64,000 nt of DNA from Pseudomonas sp. NC02. GTDB taxonomy: Bacteria > Pseudomonadota > Gammaproteobacteria > Pseudomonadales > Pseudomonadaceae. Under the pieces are notes generated by a model. It searched no databases and was not told the origin of the DNA. It worked only from the letters and a program-made list of their open reading frames with translations. The position numbers were made by a program, and so were the translations under genes. Shown here piece after piece: positions 17,723 through 26,247 of the stretch. Positions within the stretch are counted from its first letter, which is position 1, and each line of letters opens with the position of its first letter. The DNA is taken from contig NZ_CP025624.1 in NCBI RefSeq assembly GCF_002874965.1, forward strand, positions 6,572,001 to 6,636,000, read 5' to 3'.

Positions 17723-18643
17723 ATGCAGATCGGAACCGTACTGCTTCTTTTTGTAGGCTTGGCCGTCGCCATCCTCTTCATGGGTTTCAAGGTGGTCCCG
17801 CAGGGTTACCAGTGGACAGTCGAGCGCTTCGGCCGCTACACCAACACCCTCAAGCCCGGCCTGAACATCATCATTCCGGTCATGGACCGCATCGGTCGCA
17901 AGATCAACGTGATGGAAAGCGTGCTGGATATCCCACCCCAGGAAGTCATCACCGCTGACAACGCCACGGTGCAGATCGACGCCGTGTGCTTCTTCCAGGT
18001 GGTCAATACCGCCCAGGCTGCCTACGAGGTGAACAACCTCGAACACGCCATCCGCAACCTGTTGCAAACCAACATCCGTACCGTGCTCGGCTCCATGGAG
18101 CTGGATGCGATGCTCAGCCAGCGTGACGGCATCAACGAAAAACTGCTGCGCACCGTCGACGAAGCCACCGCACCGTGGGGCATCAAGATCACCCGGATCG
18201 AGATCAAGGACATCAGCCCGCCTGCCGACCTGATGGCCGCCATGTCCGGCCAGATGAAGGCCGAGCGGATCAAGCGTGCGCAGATCCTCGAGGCCGAAGG
18301 CCTGCGAGCCTCCGCGATCCTGACCGCCGAAGGCAAGAAGCAGGCGCAGATCCTGGAGGCCGAAGGTGGTCGTCAGGCCGCCTTCCTGGAATCCGAAGCC
18401 CGCGAACGTCAGGCCGAGGCCGAAGCCCGCGCCACTCAAGTGGTATCGGAAGCCATCGCCACCGGTAACGTGCAGGCCATCAACTACTTCGTCGCCCAGA
18501 AATACATCGACGCACTGGGCAAGCTGGCCTCGGCCAACAACAGCAAGGTGATCCTGATGCCGCTGGAAGCCAGCCAGGTGATTGGCGCAGTCGGCGGCAT
18601 CGGCGAAATCGTCAAGGCAACCTTCGACAACAAGAAAGCCTGA
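17723..18643 (+). CDS. SPFH/Band 7 (stomatin-like, QmcA-type) membrane protein
   Basis: A 306-residue protein with one N-terminal membrane helix (about 4-22, [19 protein letters not shown]). The SPFH domain spans about 25-190 ([33 protein letters not shown] near 155), and a long Ala/Glu-rich coiled coil about 180-250 ([13 protein letters not shown]). These proteins form membrane microdomain oligomers. The start MQIGTVLLL at 17723 has AAGGAATCG upstream; a longer in-frame version overlapping the ATPase gene is rejected. It is followed 10 bp later by an NfeD gene, the usual operon partner. Confidence 0.92.
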   Translation: MQIGTVLLLFVGLAVAILFMGFKVVPQGYQWTVERFGRYTNTLKPGLNIIIPVMDRIGRKINVMESVLDIPPQEVITADNATVQIDAVCFFQVVNTAQAAYEVNNLEHAIRNLLQTNIRTVLGSMELDAMLSQRDGINEKLLRTVDEATAPWGIKITRIEIKDISPPADLMAAMSGQMKAERIKRAQILEAEGLRASAILTAEGKKQAQILEAEGGRQAAFLESEARERQAEAEARATQVVSEAIATGNVQAINYFVAQKYIDALGKLASANNSKVILMPLEASQVIGAVGGIGEIVKATFDNKKA

Positions 18644-18653
18644 GGCACGCACC

Positions 18654-19100
18654 ATGTGGGAATTCCTGCAGCACCTGTCGTTTTGGGACTGGCTGGCACT
18701 GGGCACGGTGCTGTTGATCCTTGAAGTGTTCGGTGCCGGTGGTTATCTGCTGTGGATGGGCATCGCCGCGGCAGCCGTGGGCGTGATCAAGTTCCTGGTG
18801 CCGAGCCTGGGGCTGGAGTGGCAACTGCTGCTGTTCGCCGTGTTGTCGATCCTCACGGCGGTGTACTGGTGGCGACGCCAGCGCAGCAGCGCCAAGGTCA
18901 GCGACCAGCCGGGGCTGAACATGCGCGGCTCCGAGTTGATCGGTCGCACCTTTGTGGTGCATCAGGCCATCGTCGAGGGCCGTGGCAAGATCAAGGTGGG
19001 TGACGGTGTGTGGATGGCATCCGGGCCGGACGCGCCGGCTGGGGCACACGTACGTGTCATTGGTCAGGAAGGCGTGATTTTGCAGGTTGAAACTGTTTAG
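18654..19100 (+). CDS. NfeD family membrane protein
   Basis: A 148-residue protein with an N-terminal hydrophobic region of two to three helices (about 9-78; SFWDWLALGTVLLILEVFGA). A C-terminal OB-fold follows (about 85-148; ELIGRTFVVHQAIVEGRGKI, then GAHVRVIGQEGVILQVE). NfeD proteins pair with SPFH proteins and are thought to modulate membrane microdomains. The ATG at 18654 is taken because the family starts with this hydrophobic segment; the reading frame is open further upstream inside the SPFH gene. Confidence 0.9.
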   Translation: MWEFLQHLSFWDWLALGTVLLILEVFGAGGYLLWMGIAAAAVGVIKFLVPSLGLEWQLLLFAVLSILTAVYWWRRQRSSAKVSDQPGLNMRGSELIGRTFVVHQAIVEGRGKIKVGDGVWMASGPDAPAGAHVRVIGQEGVILQVETV

Positions 19101-19169
19101 TCATCCATGGAACTCGGCTGGGCTATCTACAATCAAACTGTTCAGATAACCCAGTCGGAGTCACCCATC

Positions 19170-19487
19170 ATGCGTCTAAAATATGCTGTCGCAACCCTCG
19201 CTGTGCTTTCCCTTCCCGTCGGTTCAGCCATGGCCGACAGCTTCTGGCGTAATGTCATCTCATCGGGTGCCACGACCGGCTCGACGTACCTGACCTTCAA
19301 GGACCACAAAATGGTAGTCGCCGCCCAGGACGACGCCGGTAGCTTCGTCGCCAGTGACGGCAACATCCGTGGCCCATACCTGGAAGCTGCGATGCAGAAA
19401 GTCCGCGCCGATAACCCTGGCCTCAAGGCCACGGATATGGACCTGGCGAACGCAATCCTGGCAAAAAACGCCATTGCTTCCGAGTAA
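19170..19487 (+). CDS. DUF2388 small exported protein
   Basis: A 105-residue protein with a signal peptide (MRLKYAVATLAVLSLPVGSAMA). The mature DUF2388 segment starts DSFWRNVISSGATTGSTYLT and contains VVAAQDDAGSFVASDGNIRG. DUF2388 proteins are small periplasmic proteins widespread in Pseudomonas with no known function. The ATG at 19170 gives a clean signal peptide. It stands alone, with a strong terminator after the stop. Confidence 0.85.
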   Translation: MRLKYAVATLAVLSLPVGSAMADSFWRNVISSGATTGSTYLTFKDHKMVVAAQDDAGSFVASDGNIRGPYLEAAMQKVRADNPGLKATDMDLANAILAKNAIASE

Positions 19488-19498
19488 TACCGCCGCAT

Positions 19499-19532
19499 AA
19501 AAAATGCCGTTCCTCGAGAGCGGCATTTTTTT
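19499..19532 (+). terminator. Intrinsic terminator of the DUF2388 gene
   Basis: The stem atgccg ... cggcat is followed by seven T residues, 10-15 bp after the stop. A preceding A-run makes it potentially bidirectional. Confidence 0.85.
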
Positions 19533-19647
19533 GCCCTGATTTCCTACGCCAGACGCTGGCGATTCCGCATCTGAACAGGAAAAGTCCTGTCGAGTTGCAG
19601 GCGCGCCCGGCAACAAGCTATCGATTCCCTTCAGACTGAGTGAATCG

Positions 19648-20319
19648 ATGACCATGCAAAAACTCTCCTACGCCCTGCTGCTCGCCGCGGTTGCCACGCC
19701 TTATGCCCAGGCAGAAAGCTGGTACGGGTCGGCAAAGCTCAACAGCGCCCGGCAGAATCTCTCAAGCTCACTGCTGACCAGCCCACGCGTAACCCACCGG
19801 GTAGAAGCCCCCGACAGCAGCAAGACGTTCACCGGCTCATTCGCCGTGGGCTATGCCTTTGCCGATGGCTGGCGCCTGGAGGGGGAATACACGATGCCCA
19901 GCCACTCGACCTTCAAATCCCATTGGGCACCGTTCAATGCCAACGTCAACAGCCTGCGCACCGACAGCCAGCGCCTGATGCTCAACGGTTATAAAAACAT
20001 CCCGATCAATGAATGGCTGTCGTTCTACGGTATGGCGGGAGTCGGCGTGGCCCAGGTTGACGCCGAGGGTTACCAGACCAACGACACCCGCCGTTTCGCC
20101 AGCAATCGCCAATACAACTTCGCCTACAGCGTTGGCCTGGGGCTGGATGCCAAGGTCAGCGAAACCCTGACCCTGGGTACCGGCTGGCGTTACGTGGACA
20201 TGGGCGGGATCGAGACCGGCTACAACACGTTCGCCAATCGGATAAACGCCCGGGACGAACAGCTCAAAGGCAAGCTCAAAGAGCAGAACGTGTTTCTTGA
20301 GGCACGCGTTGCCTTCTGA
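19648..20319 (+). CDS. Outer-membrane beta-barrel protein (small porin/OmpA-Opa-like)
   Basis: A 223-residue protein with a signal peptide (MTMQKLSYALLLAAVATPYAQA). Alternating amphipathic strands of an eight-stranded-type barrel follow: FTGSFAVGYAFADGWRLEGEY near 58, GMAGVGVAQVDAEGY near 133, FAYSVGLGLDAKVSETLTLG near 152 and a terminal FLEARVAF ending in Phe, typical for Bam recognition. Function is unknown; such proteins can be adhesins or lipid-A-related. The second Met (19654) is an alternative start. A terminator follows. Confidence 0.78.
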   Translation: MTMQKLSYALLLAAVATPYAQAESWYGSAKLNSARQNLSSSLLTSPRVTHRVEAPDSSKTFTGSFAVGYAFADGWRLEGEYTMPSHSTFKSHWAPFNANVNSLRTDSQRLMLNGYKNIPINEWLSFYGMAGVGVAQVDAEGYQTNDTRRFASNRQYNFAYSVGLGLDAKVSETLTLGTGWRYVDMGGIETGYNTFANRINARDEQLKGKLKEQNVFLEARVAF

Positions 20320-20330
20320 CACCGATGCTG

Positions 20331-20358
20331 AAATGCCGCTCCCGAGGCGGCATTTTTT
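20331..20358 (+). terminator. Intrinsic terminator of the beta-barrel protein gene
   Basis: The stem atgccgc / ggcggcat is followed by six T, about 12 bp after the stop codon. Confidence 0.82.
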
Positions 20359-20477
20359 GTTTCAGGCGGGACGATTCATTCACAGACGACAGGCTATATT
20401 CAGTCGAGCCGTGCAACCATGCCCGGCATTGATATGCTTTTTTCTCATCGCCTTCTGAAACGGATGCCTTCAACGTC

Positions 20478-21620
20478 ATGAGCCAACTGCCCTTTCTGCC
20501 GTTCTCCAAGCCCACCATTGATGAAGCCACCATCTCGGCGGTAGGCGACGTACTGCGCTCCGGCTGGATCACCAGCGGGCCGAAAGTGCAGGCGTTCGAG
20601 GCGCAGTTGTCGGAATATTTTGGGGGGCGCCCGGTGCGTACCTTCAACTCGGGCACCTGCACCATGGAGATTGCCTTGCGCATCGCCGGTATCGGGCCTG
20701 GTGACGAAGTCATCACCACCCCGATTTCGTGGGTAGCCACGGCCAACGTGATTCTGGAAGTCGGTGCCACGCCGGTGTTCGCCGACATCGACCCGGTGAC
20801 CCGCAATATCGACCTGGCCAAGGTGGAAGCCGCGATCACACCGCGCACCAAGGCAATCATCCCGGTATACCTGGCGGGCCTGCCGTTGGACATGCCATTG
20901 CTCTACGCGCTGGCCAACAAATACAACCTGCGCATCGTCGAAGATGCAGCCCAGGCCCTGGGTTCCAGCTGGGATGGCCAACGCATTGGCGCTACCGGCG
21001 ATTTCGTATCGTTCAGCTTCCAGGCGAACAAGAACATCACCTCGTCCGAAGGCGGCTGCCTGGTATTGAACAACGCTGAAGAAGCGCGCCTGGCGGAAAA
21101 ATATCGCCTGCAGGGCGTGACCCGCACCGGCTTCGATGGCCTGGACGTGGATGTGTTGGGCGGCAAGTTCAACATGACCGACATCGCAGCAGCCATCGGC
21201 CTGGGCCAGTTTGCCCATATCGAGAAGATCACTGCCCACCGCCAGGAACTGGCGCGTCACTATTTCGAATGCTTCGGCAGTGATTTTGAAGCGCAGTACG
21301 GTGCGCAATTGCCACCGGCAGACTTCGAAAACAGCAACTGGCACCTGTTCCAGCTGGTACTGCCGGAGCGCCAGGACGGCCTGCCCGCACGCGCCACGTT
21401 CATGGAGCAGATGCAGGCCCATGGCGTCGGCATTGGCTATCACTACCCGCCGATCCACCTGCTGAGCTTGTACAAGGCGCAGGGATTCAAGGAAGGCATG
21501 TTCCCGGTAGCGGAAAAAGTGGGGCGTTTGATTGTGTCGTTGCCGATGTTCACGGCGATGACGAAGGCGGACGTAGAGCGTTCGGTAGCGGCGGTAAAAG
21601 CAGTATTGAAACGCGGATAA
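20478..21620 (+). CDS. DegT/DnrJ/EryC1/StrS (ArnB-like) PLP-dependent sugar aminotransferase
   Basis: A 380-residue enzyme of the sugar aminotransferase family. Hallmarks: SGWITSGPKVQAFEAQLSEY near 28, EDAAQALGSSWDGQRIG near 155, and FSFQANKNITSSEGG near 178, where the Lys is expected to bind PLP. GKFNMTDIAAAIGLGQ near 233 is also conserved. The family transfers amino groups to keto-sugar nucleotides (for example UDP-Ara4N or O-antigen precursors). No other nucleotide-sugar gene is in the window, so the substrate is unknown. It is convergent with gcvH. Confidence 0.87.
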   Translation: MSQLPFLPFSKPTIDEATISAVGDVLRSGWITSGPKVQAFEAQLSEYFGGRPVRTFNSGTCTMEIALRIAGIGPGDEVITTPISWVATANVILEVGATPVFADIDPVTRNIDLAKVEAAITPRTKAIIPVYLAGLPLDMPLLYALANKYNLRIVEDAAQALGSSWDGQRIGATGDFVSFSFQANKNITSSEGGCLVLNNAEEARLAEKYRLQGVTRTGFDGLDVDVLGGKFNMTDIAAAIGLGQFAHIEKITAHRQELARHYFECFGSDFEAQYGAQLPPADFENSNWHLFQLVLPERQDGLPARATFMEQMQAHGVGIGYHYPPIHLLSLYKAQGFKEGMFPVAEKVGRLIVSLPMFTAMTKADVERSVAAVKAVLKRG

Positions 21621-21626
21621 AACCTT

Positions 21627-21653
21627 TGCGGGAGCCGATTGCCGGCTCCCGCA
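21627..21653. terminator. Hairpin between the convergent aminotransferase and gcvH genes
   Basis: Perfect 11-bp arms (tgcgggagccg / cggctcccgca) enclose a 5-base loop. It sits 7 bp after the aminotransferase stop and 7 bp beyond the gcvH stop. There is no long T tract, but the position fits shared termination. Confidence 0.6.
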
Positions 21654-21659
21654 GCGGGA

Positions 21660-22043
21660 TCACTCGCCGATGGCAGCCTTGTAGCCGGCAGCGTCCAGCA
21701 ATTTTTTCAGTTCATCCGGGTTGCTTGGCTTGAGCTTGAAGATCCAGGCGCCGTAAGGGTCGGAGTTCAACAGCTCTGGCTCACCGCTCAAGGCGTCGTT
21801 CACCGCGATCACTTCGCCAGCAATTGGCGAGTAGATATCCGAAGCGGCCTTCACCGATTCAACCACGCCGGCCTGGTCAGCCGCCTTGAACACGTTGCCG
21901 ACTTCGGTCAACTCAACGAACACTACATCCCCCAATGCTTCCTGGGCATGGTCCGAGATCCCGACGGTCACGGTGCCGTCAGCTTCCAGACGGGCCCATT
22001 CGTGACTTTCGGCAAAACGCAGGTCGGCAGGGATATCGCTCAT
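21660..22043 (-). CDS. gcvH: Glycine cleavage system H protein
   Basis: A 127-residue lipoyl carrier that shuttles the aminomethyl group between P, T and L proteins. The lipoylated Lys is Lys65 in [15 protein letters not shown]. The N-terminus [20 protein letters not shown] and [26 protein letters not shown] core are typical. The start at 22043 has GAGGA upstream. It follows gcvT by 51 bp. No gcvP follows it, unlike the P. aeruginosa order I recall. Confidence 0.96.
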   Translation of the reverse strand: MSDIPADLRFAESHEWARLEADGTVTVGISDHAQEALGDVVFVELTEVGNVFKAADQAGVVESVKAASDIYSPIAGEVIAVNDALSGEPELLNSDPYGAWIFKLKPSNPDELKKLLDAAGYKAAIGE

Positions 22044-22094
22044 AGTCTGTGTCCTCAAGGAAAAATGTCAGCGGCCATTGGCCCGCCGGAAAAG

Positions 22095-23177
22095 TTAGAT
22101 CAATGTTTTGCCATGGCGCACGAACGTCGGTTTGACCACCCGAACCGGGTACCACTTGCCGCGGATTTCCACCTCGGCCCGGTCAGCAGTCGCCGACGGC
22201 ACACGCGCCAGGGCAATGGATTTGCTTAGCGTAGGAGAGAAACTACCACTGGTGATCTCTCCTTCGCCAACATTGGCGATACGAACCACCTGGTGAGCGC
22301 GTAAAACCCCGCGCTCTTCCAGCACCAGGCCGACCAGCTTGGACTTCACACCCGCAGCCTTTTCGGCTTCCAGGGCGGCGCGGCCGATGAAATCCCGCTC
22401 GGCCGGCTCCCAGGCGATGCTCCAGGCCATGTTGGCTGCCAGGGGCGAGACGTCCTGGTGAATATCCTGACCGTAAAGGTTCATGCCGGCCTCGAGGCGC
22501 AGCGTGTCGCGGGCGCCGAGGCCGATGGGCGAAATGCCTGCGCCTACCAGGTCGTTGAAGAACGCCGGGGCCTGATCGGCCGGCAGGACAATTTCAAGAC
22601 CGTCTTCGCCGGTGTAACCGGTGCGCGCGATAAACCAGTCGCCGTCAGCCAGGCCTTCAAAGGGCTTGAGCTGATGGATCAGGGTGGCGCGGGACTGGGT
22701 CACCAGTTCAGCGATCTTTTGCCGGGCATGGGGGCCTTGAATGGCGAGCATGGCCAATTCGGGCCGCTCGCGGAGCTGGGCCTGATAGCTGCCGAGCCGA
22801 GCCTGCATCCAGGCCATGTCCTGGTCACGGGTGGCAGCGTTGACCACCAGCCGGTAACCGCCCTCGGTACGGTAGACGATCATGTCGTCCACCACGCCGC
22901 CCTGCTCGTTGAGCATGGCGCTGTATAACGCGCGGCCGCAGCCGTGCAATCGGTCAACATCATTGGCCAGCAAATGCTGGAGCCATTCCTTGGCCTGGGG
23001 GCCTGTGATATCGATCACGGTCATATGGGATACATCGAACACCCCGCAGTCGCGTCGCACCTGATGGTGCTCCTCAACCTGCGAGCCGTAGTGCAAAGGC
23101 ATATCCCAACCGCCAAAATCGACCATTTTCGCGCCAAGGGCGAGATGCAGGTCATACAGAGGCGTGCGCTGTCCCAT
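22095..23177 (-). CDS. gcvT: Glycine cleavage system T protein (aminomethyltransferase)
   Basis: A 360-residue tetrahydrofolate-dependent aminomethyltransferase. It begins MGQRTPLYDLHLALGAKMVD with AGGAGAAA upstream. Family segments are GWDMPLHYGSQVEEHHQVR, GVFDVSHM near 48, TGYTGEDGLEIVLPA near 195 and LGARDTLRLEAGMNLYGQD near 225. It forms an operon with gcvH. I looked for a glycine riboswitch in the 156 bp upstream and did not recognise one. Confidence 0.95.
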   Translation of the reverse strand: MGQRTPLYDLHLALGAKMVDFGGWDMPLHYGSQVEEHHQVRRDCGVFDVSHMTVIDITGPQAKEWLQHLLANDVDRLHGCGRALYSAMLNEQGGVVDDMIVYRTEGGYRLVVNAATRDQDMAWMQARLGSYQAQLRERPELAMLAIQGPHARQKIAELVTQSRATLIHQLKPFEGLADGDWFIARTGYTGEDGLEIVLPADQAPAFFNDLVGAGISPIGLGARDTLRLEAGMNLYGQDIHQDVSPLAANMAWSIAWEPAERDFIGRAALEAEKAAGVKSKLVGLVLEERGVLRAHQVVRIANVGEGEITSGSFSPTLSKSIALARVPSATADRAEVEIRGKWYPVRVVKPTFVRHGKTLI

Positions 23178-23333
23178 GGGTTTCTCCTTCCGGGCGTGGC
23201 GAAGGTGCGGACGGTCGCCGTTCGGGCCGCACGCCTTGAAATACAAGGCCTGTAGCCGCGTTCAGCAACCCGATCTGAAAGATCGACCGCACCGAATGCC
23301 GCGCATTGTAGCCTCAAGCCGTAGGACTGGCAC

Positions 23334-24950
23334 CTAACCGATTCGTCGCGCCGAACGTCGGATCAACCCGATGACCGGTAACAGCCCCACCAATACCAGG
23401 GTCAGGGCCGGCAGCGAAGCCCGCGCCCACTCCCCTTCGCTGGTCATCTCGAAAATCCGCACCGCCAGCGTGTCCCAGCCGAACGGGCGCATCAGCAGGG
23501 TCGCCGGCATTTCCTTGAGCACATCGACAAACACCAGCAGCGCCGCGCTCAGGGTGCCCGGCAGCAAAAGTGGCAGATACACTTTGCAAAACAGTCGCGG
23601 CCCGCTGACCCCAAGACTGCGGGCGGCTTCCGGCAAGGACGGACGGATTCGCGCCAGGCTGTTTTCCAGCGGCCCGTAGGCCACCGCAATGAAGCGCACC
23701 AGATACGCCAGCAGCAAGGCCGACAAACTGCCCAGTAACAGCGGTTTGCCGGCGCCCCCCAGCCAGCCGGAGACCGGGATCACCAGTTCACGATCCAGGT
23801 AGCTGAACGCCAGCATGATCGACACCGCCAGTACCGAGCCGGGCAGCGCGTAGCCTACGTTGGCCAGGCTGATGCCGGAGCGGATGGCCCGGGTGGGCGC
23901 CAGGCGATGGGCGAACGCCAGCACCAGGGCCACGCTGACGGTGATCAGGGCAGCCATACCGCCCAGGTACAGGGTATGGACGATCAAACCGGCGTAGCGC
24001 TCGTCCAGGTCGAAACGGCCACGCTGCCAGAACCAGGCCACCAGTTGCAGCATCGGGATCACGAACGCGCAGGCGAACACCAATCCGCACCAACCGCTGG
24101 CCAACGCCGCCTTGAACCCGCGCAGATGGTAAAGCGCCTTGCCGCGAGGTCGCTCGTTGCTCGGCCGGCTGGCGCCCCGGGCACGGCGTTCGCCGTACAG
24201 CACCAGCATCACCAGCAACAGCAACAGGCTGGCCAGTTGCGCGGCACTGGAGAGGCTGAAAAAGCCGTACCAGGTCTTGTAGATGGCGGTGGTAAAGGTG
24301 TCGAAGTTGAACACCGAGACGGCACCGAAATCCGCCAGGGTTTCCATCAGCGCGAGGGCCACGCCCGCACCGATGGCGGGACGCGCCATGGGCAGGGCCA
24401 CCCGCCAGAACGCTTGCCACGGCGACTGCCCCAAGACACGCGCCGCTTCCATCAGGCCTTTGCCCTGGGCGAGGAACGCGGTGCGTGCCAGCAGATAAAC
24501 ATAGGGGTAGAACACCAGCACCAGCACGATGATCACACCGCTGGTCGAGCGCACACGCGGCAGGCGCAAGCCTGTACCAAACCATTCGCGCAGCAGGGTT
24601 TGCACCGGGCCGGAGAAGTCCAGCAGGCCGACGAAGACGAAGGCGAGCACATAGGCGGGAATCGCGAAGGGCAGCATCAACGCCCAGTCCAGCCAGCACC
24701 GGCCGGGGAATTCGCAGAGGCTGGTCAGCCAGGCCAGGCTGACGCCCAGCAGCGTAACGCCCACACCGACGCCCAGCACCAGGGTCAAGGTGTTGCCCAG
24801 CAGACGTGGCATCTGGGTTTCCCACAGGTGGGACCAGATCTGGTGGTCGATGGTCTGCCACGACAGCAACAGCACGCTCAACGGCAGCAGCACCAGGGCG
24901 GCAACGGTGAAGACCGGCAGGTACCAGCGGCGTTGGGCGGGATGGGCCAA
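23334..24950 (-). CDS. Ferric iron ABC transporter permease (FbpB/SfuB type)
   Basis: A 538-residue inner-membrane protein made of two fused permease halves with about twelve hydrophobic segments. Each half carries an EAA loop: MEAARVLGQSPWQAFWRVALP near 185 and LPEAARSLGVSGPRLFCKVYLP near 440. This duplicated arrangement is typical of Fe(III) transport permeases. The substrate-binding protein gene lies just upstream, separated by a nested REPIN. No cognate ATPase gene is in the window, so the complex needs an ATPase encoded elsewhere. It corresponds by order to PA5216 of P. aeruginosa, from memory. Confidence 0.9.
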   Translation of the reverse strand: MAHPAQRRWYLPVFTVAALVLLPLSVLLLSWQTIDHQIWSHLWETQMPRLLGNTLTLVLGVGVGVTLLGVSLAWLTSLCEFPGRCWLDWALMLPFAIPAYVLAFVFVGLLDFSGPVQTLLREWFGTGLRLPRVRSTSGVIIVLVLVFYPYVYLLARTAFLAQGKGLMEAARVLGQSPWQAFWRVALPMARPAIGAGVALALMETLADFGAVSVFNFDTFTTAIYKTWYGFFSLSSAAQLASLLLLLVMLVLYGERRARGASRPSNERPRGKALYHLRGFKAALASGWCGLVFACAFVIPMLQLVAWFWQRGRFDLDERYAGLIVHTLYLGGMAALITVSVALVLAFAHRLAPTRAIRSGISLANVGYALPGSVLAVSIMLAFSYLDRELVIPVSGWLGGAGKPLLLGSLSALLLAYLVRFIAVAYGPLENSLARIRPSLPEAARSLGVSGPRLFCKVYLPLLLPGTLSAALLVFVDVLKEMPATLLMRPFGWDTLAVRIFEMTSEGEWARASLPALTLVLVGLLPVIGLIRRSARRIG

Positions 24951-24996
24951 AGGTTAATTCTCAGAGAATGAATAGCTTGAAGCCAGCGCTAACCAA

Positions 24997-25117
24997 TGTG
25001 GGAGCGGGCTTGTGTGGGAGCGGGCTTGCTCGCGAAAGCGGCGTGTCAGTCAACGCATATGTGACTGATACACCCTCTTCGCGAGCAAGCCCGCTCCCAC
25101 ACAAGCCCGCCCCCACA
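24997..25117. repeat. Nested REPIN: a complete element flanked by truncated copies of its own arms
   Basis: A full REPIN (arms 25013-25036 and 25078-25101) is flanked directly by a 16-bp partial arm on the left (24997-25012) and its complement on the right (25102-25117, one mismatch). The structure is symmetric about the centre. It lies between the iron-binding protein and permease genes of one operon. Confidence 0.88.
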
Positions 25118-25147
25118 TTTAGATCGGCGGCGCCTTGCAAATTGTAT

Positions 25148-26152
25148 CTAGTTCCAGCCAGCGCGATCCATCAAGCGAATAGCCTCAGCCTGGCGCTTGC
25201 CCGCCACTTCCACCGGCAATGTATCGGCCACAAACTTGCCCCAGGTCGCCACTTCCGCCGACGGCGGCACCGCCGGGTTGGCCGGGAACTCCTGATTCAC
25301 ATCCGCAAAGATCTTCTGCGCTTCCGGCGTGGTCATCCACTCCACCAGCGCCTTGGCTGCTTCCGGGTGCGGTGCATGCTTGGTCAGGCCGATGCCCGAC
25401 AGGTTGACGTGCACCCCGCGGTCGCCCTGGTTCGGCCAGAACAACTTCACCGCCAGGTCCGGCTTCTGCTTGTGCAGGCGGCCGTAGTAGTAGGTGTTCA
25501 CGATGCCCACGTCACACTGCCCGGCGTTGATCGCTTCCAGCACGGCAATGTCATCGGAGAACACGTCGGTGGACAGGTTGTTGACCCAGCCCTTGACGAT
25601 TTCTTCGGTCTTGGCCGCGCCGTGGGTTTCGATCAGGGTGGCGGTCAGCGACTGGTTGTAGACCTTCTTCGCGGTGCGCAGGCACAGGCGGCCTTCCCAC
25701 TGCTTGTCGGCCAGGGCTTCGTAGGTGGTCAGGTCGCCCGGTTTCACGCGATCGGTGGAGTAGGCGATGGTCCGCGCTCGCAGGCTCAGGCCGGTCCAGG
25801 CATGGGCCGAAGAACGGTATTGAAGGGGAATATTCTTGTCGATCACCGCAGAGGTGAACGGCTGCAGGATGCCCATCTGCTCGGCCTGCCAGAGGTTGCC
25901 GGCGTCGACGGTGAGCAGCAGGTCGGCGGTGGCGTTTTCACCTTCGGCCTTGATGCGCTGCATCAGCGGCGCTTCCTTGTCGGTGATGAACTTCACCTGC
26001 ACGCCGGTCTTCCTGGTGTAGGCGTCGAACACCGGCTTGATCAGTTCGTCGATGCGCGAGGAGTAGACCACGACCTCATCGGCCGCCTGCACGGTGGTGC
26101 TGCCGATAAGAGTGAGTGCCAGGGCAGTCAGGAGGCGCTTGGGTGCCAACAT
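25148..26152 (-). CDS. Ferric iron ABC transporter periplasmic binding protein (FbpA/IdiA type)
   Basis: A 334-residue protein with a signal peptide ([24 protein letters not shown]). The mature N-terminus [20 protein letters not shown] and [19 protein letters not shown] are characteristic of Fe(III)-binding FbpA-like proteins. [13 protein letters not shown] near 222 carries the paired tyrosines that ligate iron in this class. It should deliver Fe3+ to the permease encoded downstream. A weak Fur-like stretch (aaatgataaagactcacattt, about 26183-26203) lies upstream. Confidence 0.9.
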   Translation of the reverse strand: MLAPKRLLTALALTLIGSTTVQAADEVVVYSSRIDELIKPVFDAYTRKTGVQVKFITDKEAPLMQRIKAEGENATADLLLTVDAGNLWQAEQMGILQPFTSAVIDKNIPLQYRSSAHAWTGLSLRARTIAYSTDRVKPGDLTTYEALADKQWEGRLCLRTAKKVYNQSLTATLIETHGAAKTEEIVKGWVNNLSTDVFSDDIAVLEAINAGQCDVGIVNTYYYGRLHKQKPDLAVKLFWPNQGDRGVHVNLSGIGLTKHAPHPEAAKALVEWMTTPEAQKIFADVNQEFPANPAVPPSAEVATWGKFVADTLPVEVAGKRQAEAIRLMDRAGWN

Positions 26153-26247
26153 GGGTGCGGTCTCTCATTTGCAAAAAGAGCGCAAATGATAAAGACTCAC
26201 ATTTGGTAACGCTCAACGGAGCCGTTACCAGATGTTGCACAGCACCC

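Noticed and set aside
23178..23333. Possible glycine riboswitch upstream of gcvT
   Set aside because: No tandem aptamer pattern is recognisable by eye; the region is short and ends in a normal ribosome site.
26183..26203. Possible Fur box upstream of the iron-binding protein gene
   Set aside because: Only one half (aatgataa) resembles the consensus; the other half is poor, so I did not list it as a site.
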